Shown in pieces: positions 6,602-9,538 of a stretch of 9,538 nucleotides of DNA. The stretch covers positions 1 through 9,538 of the forward strand of contig CALFXA010000079.1 of the NCBI GenBank assembly GCA_937928015.1, in the 5' to 3' direction. A program made the position numbers and the translations under genes. Position 1 is the stretch's first letter; every line of letters starts with the position of its first letter. This DNA comes from an uncultured Anaerolineales bacterium (GTDB lineage: Bacteria; Chloroflexota; Anaerolineae; Anaerolineales; Villigracilaceae). Below the pieces are notes generated by a model. The model was not told where the DNA came from. It did no database searches and worked only from the letters and a program-made list of their open reading frames with translations.

Positions 6602-6639
6602 AAAAGTACTTAGGAAGAATATCTTAAACGGAGGAAAAA

Positions 6640-9538
6640 ATGAAATCCAACACAAAAGCAGTTATTACTTTCCGAAAAAATTTAATCCTTGCGATTTTAG
6701 TAGTATCTCTTCTGATTAACATGCCGCTCACAAATAGTTTGTGGAGTGTCTATGCAATGGGGAGTGAAGTTGCAAATTCTTCGAGTAACATAGATGCGAT
6801 TAATGAGCAAGCATTAGTTAAAGAGGTTAAGAATAGGGTTGCTGATGTATTTGGAATTTCAGAGGATGAGTATAGCATTTCAGATATCCATTTTGATCAA
6901 GAATGGGCCCAAGGGATAATTGCCCAATATGCTTTAGAAGAGGGTACTCCATCACTATATCTATTCATTGCCTATTATGAAGATAATTTATGGGAAGTCC
7001 AAGTTGAGACTGAGCCAATATTTTATGAATGGCTAGATCGCGTCCCAGAAACACTAATAAGTGCCGAGGCGAAAAGTTACTTGGATCCAAGAAATGCCGA
7101 AAAACAGGCATTGCCATCAGACGCAGGCATCGGCGATGGATCGGCAATGTTAAGTCTCCCTTGGGCTACAGGAGAGACCTGGAAATTAACTGGCGGAACA
7201 CATAACAACTCGGGCTTAGAACAACGCCCCTGGAGCGCAATTGATTTCCAGGGTCCCAATAGAACTGGCAAAGTAAGAGCTGCGGCTAACGGAACAATAT
7301 ATCGAAGTTCAAATTGCAAAAACTTTATTCGTATTGACCATGCGAATGGTTGGCAAACTGGTTATTACCATCTTACGAATGAGCAAGTTTCAAATGGGCA
7401 AACCGTACAGCGCGGGCAATATATTGGGGATATTTCCATCGAAGCCGGATGCGGTGGATCTGCCACAGGCCCACACGTACATTTTTCATTACGTAAAAGT
7501 AATGCATATCAAGACCTTAACAACAAAGATATTGGCGGATGGACAATAAAAGATGGAACATCTCAATACACAGGATGCATGACAAGAGTGAAGGATAACT
7601 CAAAGATTTGCCAATGGGGGTATATTTATAATGACGGCAGCATTGGGAGCGGGAATTCCTTAGCGGCCCCAAATGATGTATCCGCCACTGATGGAGATTA
7701 CGAAGACCGTACAGAAGTTACATGGACATATGTAAGTGGAGCCACTTACTATGAAATATGGCGACACACTTCCAATAATATTGGATATGCAACACTAATC
7801 GCCTCAAACGCTGTAAGCCCACACAATGATACTGGTGGATCACTTGGGAAAGCTTATTACTATTGGGTAAAAGCTTGCAACGTAAATGGCTGTAGCAATT
7901 TCAGCACCCCAAACACAGGATTTAGACAAACGCCCGGTGTAGTTTTACTATACGCACCAGCATTAACTCCATCAACAATTACATGCGATAATTACTGGAT
8001 GGCTGTCAGTGGAATCGGGTATCAAGGGACTAATGCCTACTTAACTGTTAACACAAACACTTCAAACCAATCTACTAATTCGGGTATTTGGCAACCATCA
8101 TTACCAGTAGATGGAAAATATAAAGTCGAAGCTTATATTGGGAATACCTATAATACTACATGTAGCGGAACAATTTCTGGCGGTTATACTGGTGATGCCA
8201 AATATGTAGTCTATCATGCCAATGGCGTTACTACTGTACCAAAGAATCAAAAAAATTCCATTAATGATTGGCTAGATATTGGAACTTTTTCGTTTAATTC
8301 AGGCACAAACGGAAAAGTCAAATTATCAGACCTTAATGGAGAAGCAAACTTCAGTAGGGTTATTTTCTTCAATGCAATGAAGTTCACTCTAATAGAAACT
8401 GCACCACCAATTGCTTTTGACAAGATTGGCCCCGTCAATACATCAATCCAAGTGGAAAATCCAGTTACTCTTACTTGGACAACAAGTAACACAGCAATAG
8501 ATTACGATTACTGTATAGACACAACCAACGATAACTCATGTGACCAATGGATTTCTTCTGGTTCAAGTACATCTGTCATTGTAGATAACCTCTTACCAAA
8601 CACAACATACTATTGGCAAGTAAAAAGCGAGAATACAGGCGGCATCACCTACGCAAATAACGATTCGACTAATTATTGGTCATTTACGACCCAACCAATA
8701 CAAGGTGATGATAATTATGAAGAAAACGACACCCTTACAACAGCCTATGATCTTACCGATTGGAAACAGACTTGGTTATCCACACTTAATGGCTATGGCA
8801 AGCAAATAGATGACGACTGGTATCGCATTGGCGTCCTAGAGGGCTATCAGCATATTATTATCGATGTCCGATTTACTCATAGCCAAGGTGATATTGACAT
8901 CTCGCTGTACGACTTAAATGGAAGTTTCCTAACCGATTCTCACGGCATTACCGACAATGAATACATTGATTATTTGGTACCATATGCAGGAGTTTATTAC
9001 ATAAAAGTTCATTATGCAAACCAAGGAAATCAATACGACCTACGATGGGATAACCTCTATACTTCTCCCACTTTTCAAGATGTACCCACAAGTTACTGGT
9101 CCTGGCAATTCATCGAGCGCCTCTACAACGCGGGCGTGACAGGTGGATGCTCCACATCCCCTATGATGTATTGCCCCGCGAACACCGTCACCCGTGACCA
9201 AATGGCGGTCTTCCTCCTGCGCGGGGAGCATGGCTCTACTTACACACCTCCCGCCGCCACAGGCTCCATGTTCGTGGATGTGCCGTCCACTCACTGGGCT
9301 GCCGCTTGGATCGAACAACTCGCCAACGAGGGCATCACGGGCGGATGTGGCAACGGGAATTATTGTCCCTCTACCCCTGTCACTCGTGACCAAATGGCGG
9401 TCTTCCTCCTGCGCGGGGAGCACGGCGGAAGCTATGTCCCGCCCGAAGCCACGGGCGCCATGTTTGCGGATGTCCCGTCCACGCACTGGGCTGCCGCCTG
9501 GATCGAACAACTCGCCAATGAAGGCATCACGGGTGGTT
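6640..9538 (+). CDS. Secreted multidomain LasA/beta-lytic-type M23 endopeptidase with SLH anchor (3' end outside the window)
   Basis: The frame is open for 966 codons to the window edge. A signal peptide (basic 1-14, hydrophobic 15-30, likely cut after VYA at 39) precedes a propeptide of about 130 residues. The catalytic domain (about 171-330) resembles LasA and beta-lytic protease, M23 zinc endopeptidases that cut peptidoglycan cross-bridges and Gly-rich proteins. It has H188 (GGTHNNSG), D202 (SAIDF), H244 (GYYHL) and H279/H281 (GPHVHFSL), so zinc ligands and catalytic histidines appear complete. C226/C271 and C313/C324 fit the LasA disulfides. Then come Fn3-like (about 342-430), golvesin/Xly CBD-like (about 434-587, YVVYH...W544...GTFSF), Fn3-like (588-687), PPC (690-806, NYEENDTLTTAYDL) and SLH repeats (812-866, 878-928, 942 onward). 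A wall-bound lytic enzyme for defence, predation or wall turnover is inferred. The body is AT-rich; the SLH part is GC-rich. Confidence 0.93.
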   Translation, partial: MKSNTKAVITFRKNLILAILVVSLLINMPLTNSLWSVYAMGSEVANSSSNIDAINEQALVKEVKNRVADVFGISEDEYSISDIHFDQEWAQGIIAQYALEEGTPSLYLFIAYYEDNLWEVQVETEPIFYEWLDRVPETLISAEAKSYLDPRNAEKQALPSDAGIGDGSAMLSLPWATGETWKLTGGTHNNSGLEQRPWSAIDFQGPNRTGKVRAAANGTIYRSSNCKNFIRIDHANGWQTGYYHLTNEQVSNGQTVQRGQYIGDISIEAGCGGSATGPHVHFSLRKSNAYQDLNNKDIGGWTIKDGTSQYTGCMTRVKDNSKICQWGYIYNDGSIGSGNSLAAPNDVSATDGDYEDRTEVTWTYVSGATYYEIWRHTSNNIGYATLIASNAVSPHNDTGGSLGKAYYYWVKACNVNGCSNFSTPNTGFRQTPGVVLLYAPALTPSTITCDNYWMAVSGIGYQGTNAYLTVNTNTSNQSTNSGIWQPSLPVDGKYKVEAYIGNTYNTTCSGTISGGYTGDAKYVVYHANGVTTVPKNQKNSINDWLDIGTFSFNSGTNGKVKLSDLNGEANFSRVIFFNAMKFTLIETAPPIAFDKIGPVNTSIQVENPVTLTWTTSNTAIDYDYCIDTTNDNSCDQWISSGSSTSVIVDNLLPNTTYYWQVKSENTGGITYANNDSTNYWSFTTQPIQGDDNYEENDTLTTAYDLTDWKQTWLSTLNGYGKQIDDDWYRIGVLEGYQHIIIDVRFTHSQGDIDISLYDLNGSFLTDSHGITDNEYIDYLVPYAGVYYIKVHYANQGNQYDLRWDNLYTSPTFQDVPTSYWSWQFIERLYNAGVTGGCSTSPMMYCPANTVTRDQMAVFLLRGEHGSTYTPPAATGSMFVDVPSTHWAAAWIEQLANEGITGGCGNGNYCPSTPVTRDQMAVFLLRGEHGGSYVPPEATGAMFADVPSTHWAAAWIEQLANEGITGG
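9073..9538 (+). repeat. Tandem SLH-coding repeat, about 192-bp period, at the right edge
   Basis: Three SLH units begin at 9073, 9271 and 9463 (F-x-D-V-P-x-x-[YH]-W, then G[VI]TGGC, then VTRDQMAVFLLRGEHG). The 38 bases at 9193-9230 recur identically at 9385-9422, 192 bases later, and flanking bases differ mostly at third codon positions. SLH domains bind the cell envelope, commonly pyruvylated wall glycans, and usually occur in threes at a protein end, so the gene probably stops soon after the window. High DNA identity between units suggests recent duplication or gene conversion. Confidence 0.88.

Noticed and set aside
9040..9510. A 156-codon minus-strand frame with internal repeats, opposite the SLH region
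   Set aside because: The repeats are the mirror image of the tandem SLH units. The plus-strand SLH frame is the meaningful one.
1..9538. tRNA, rRNA, CRISPR arrays, transposase genes, riboswitches
   Set aside because: None was recognised on either strand. The only repeats are the palindromes and the SLH tandem described above.

Overview
The window reads as bacterial chromosome, most likely from a member of the Chloroflexota (class Anaerolineae). The reasons are the suf gene order C-B-D-x-S-U-Rieske, the SLH repeats of the form 'VTRDQMAVFLLRG..HG', an Fn3-like module with a 'DTTNDN.C' core, and a TGTCATTGCGAG-bounded dispersed intergenic repeat. The taxonomic call comes from remembered family style, not from a search.

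Bases 1-6421 (minus strand) hold one complete iron-sulfur cluster assembly operon, read right to left: sufC (ABC ATPase), sufB and sufD (scaffold pair), a 126-residue protein of unknown function, sufS (type II cysteine desulfurase), sufU (sulfur acceptor/scaffold) and a small Rieske [2Fe-2S] ferredoxin. It starts at a consensus promoter (TTGACA, 17 bp, TATAAT; 6504-6476) and ends 7 bases after the last stop codon in a bidirectional intrinsic terminator (1-36). SufS takes sulfur from cysteine, SufU passes it on, SufBCD builds the cluster using ATP, and the Rieske protein may be an electron carrier or a client. Each of the six gaps between genes contains an inverted repeat. The largest, at 2121-2260, is a dispersed palindromic element that touches the stop codon of the unknown gene and lies 12 bases upstream of sufS, which has no visible Shine-Dalgarno sequence.

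Bases 6422-6639 are a divergent intergenic region with the suf promoter on one strand and a weaker candidate promoter on the other.

Bases 6640-9538 (plus strand) hold the first 966 codons of a very large secreted protein that runs off the right edge. It has a signal peptide, a propeptide, a LasA/beta-lytic-type M23 zinc endopeptidase, an Fn3-like domain, a golvesin/xanthan-lyase-type CBD-like domain, a second Fn3-like domain, a pre-peptidase C-terminal (PPC) domain and at least three SLH repeats. The body of the gene is AT-rich (17 G/C in bases 6661-6720). The SLH part is GC-rich like the suf operon (36 G/C in 9361-9420), with a sharp switch near 9100, so the gene looks like a mosaic: a foreign or divergent enzyme joined to a host-style wall-anchoring tail.

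I found no wholly new system. The best candidates for undescribed biology are the unknown protein fixed inside the suf operon, the shortened SufU, the hairpin in every intercistronic gap, and the mosaic SLH-anchored lytic peptidase.
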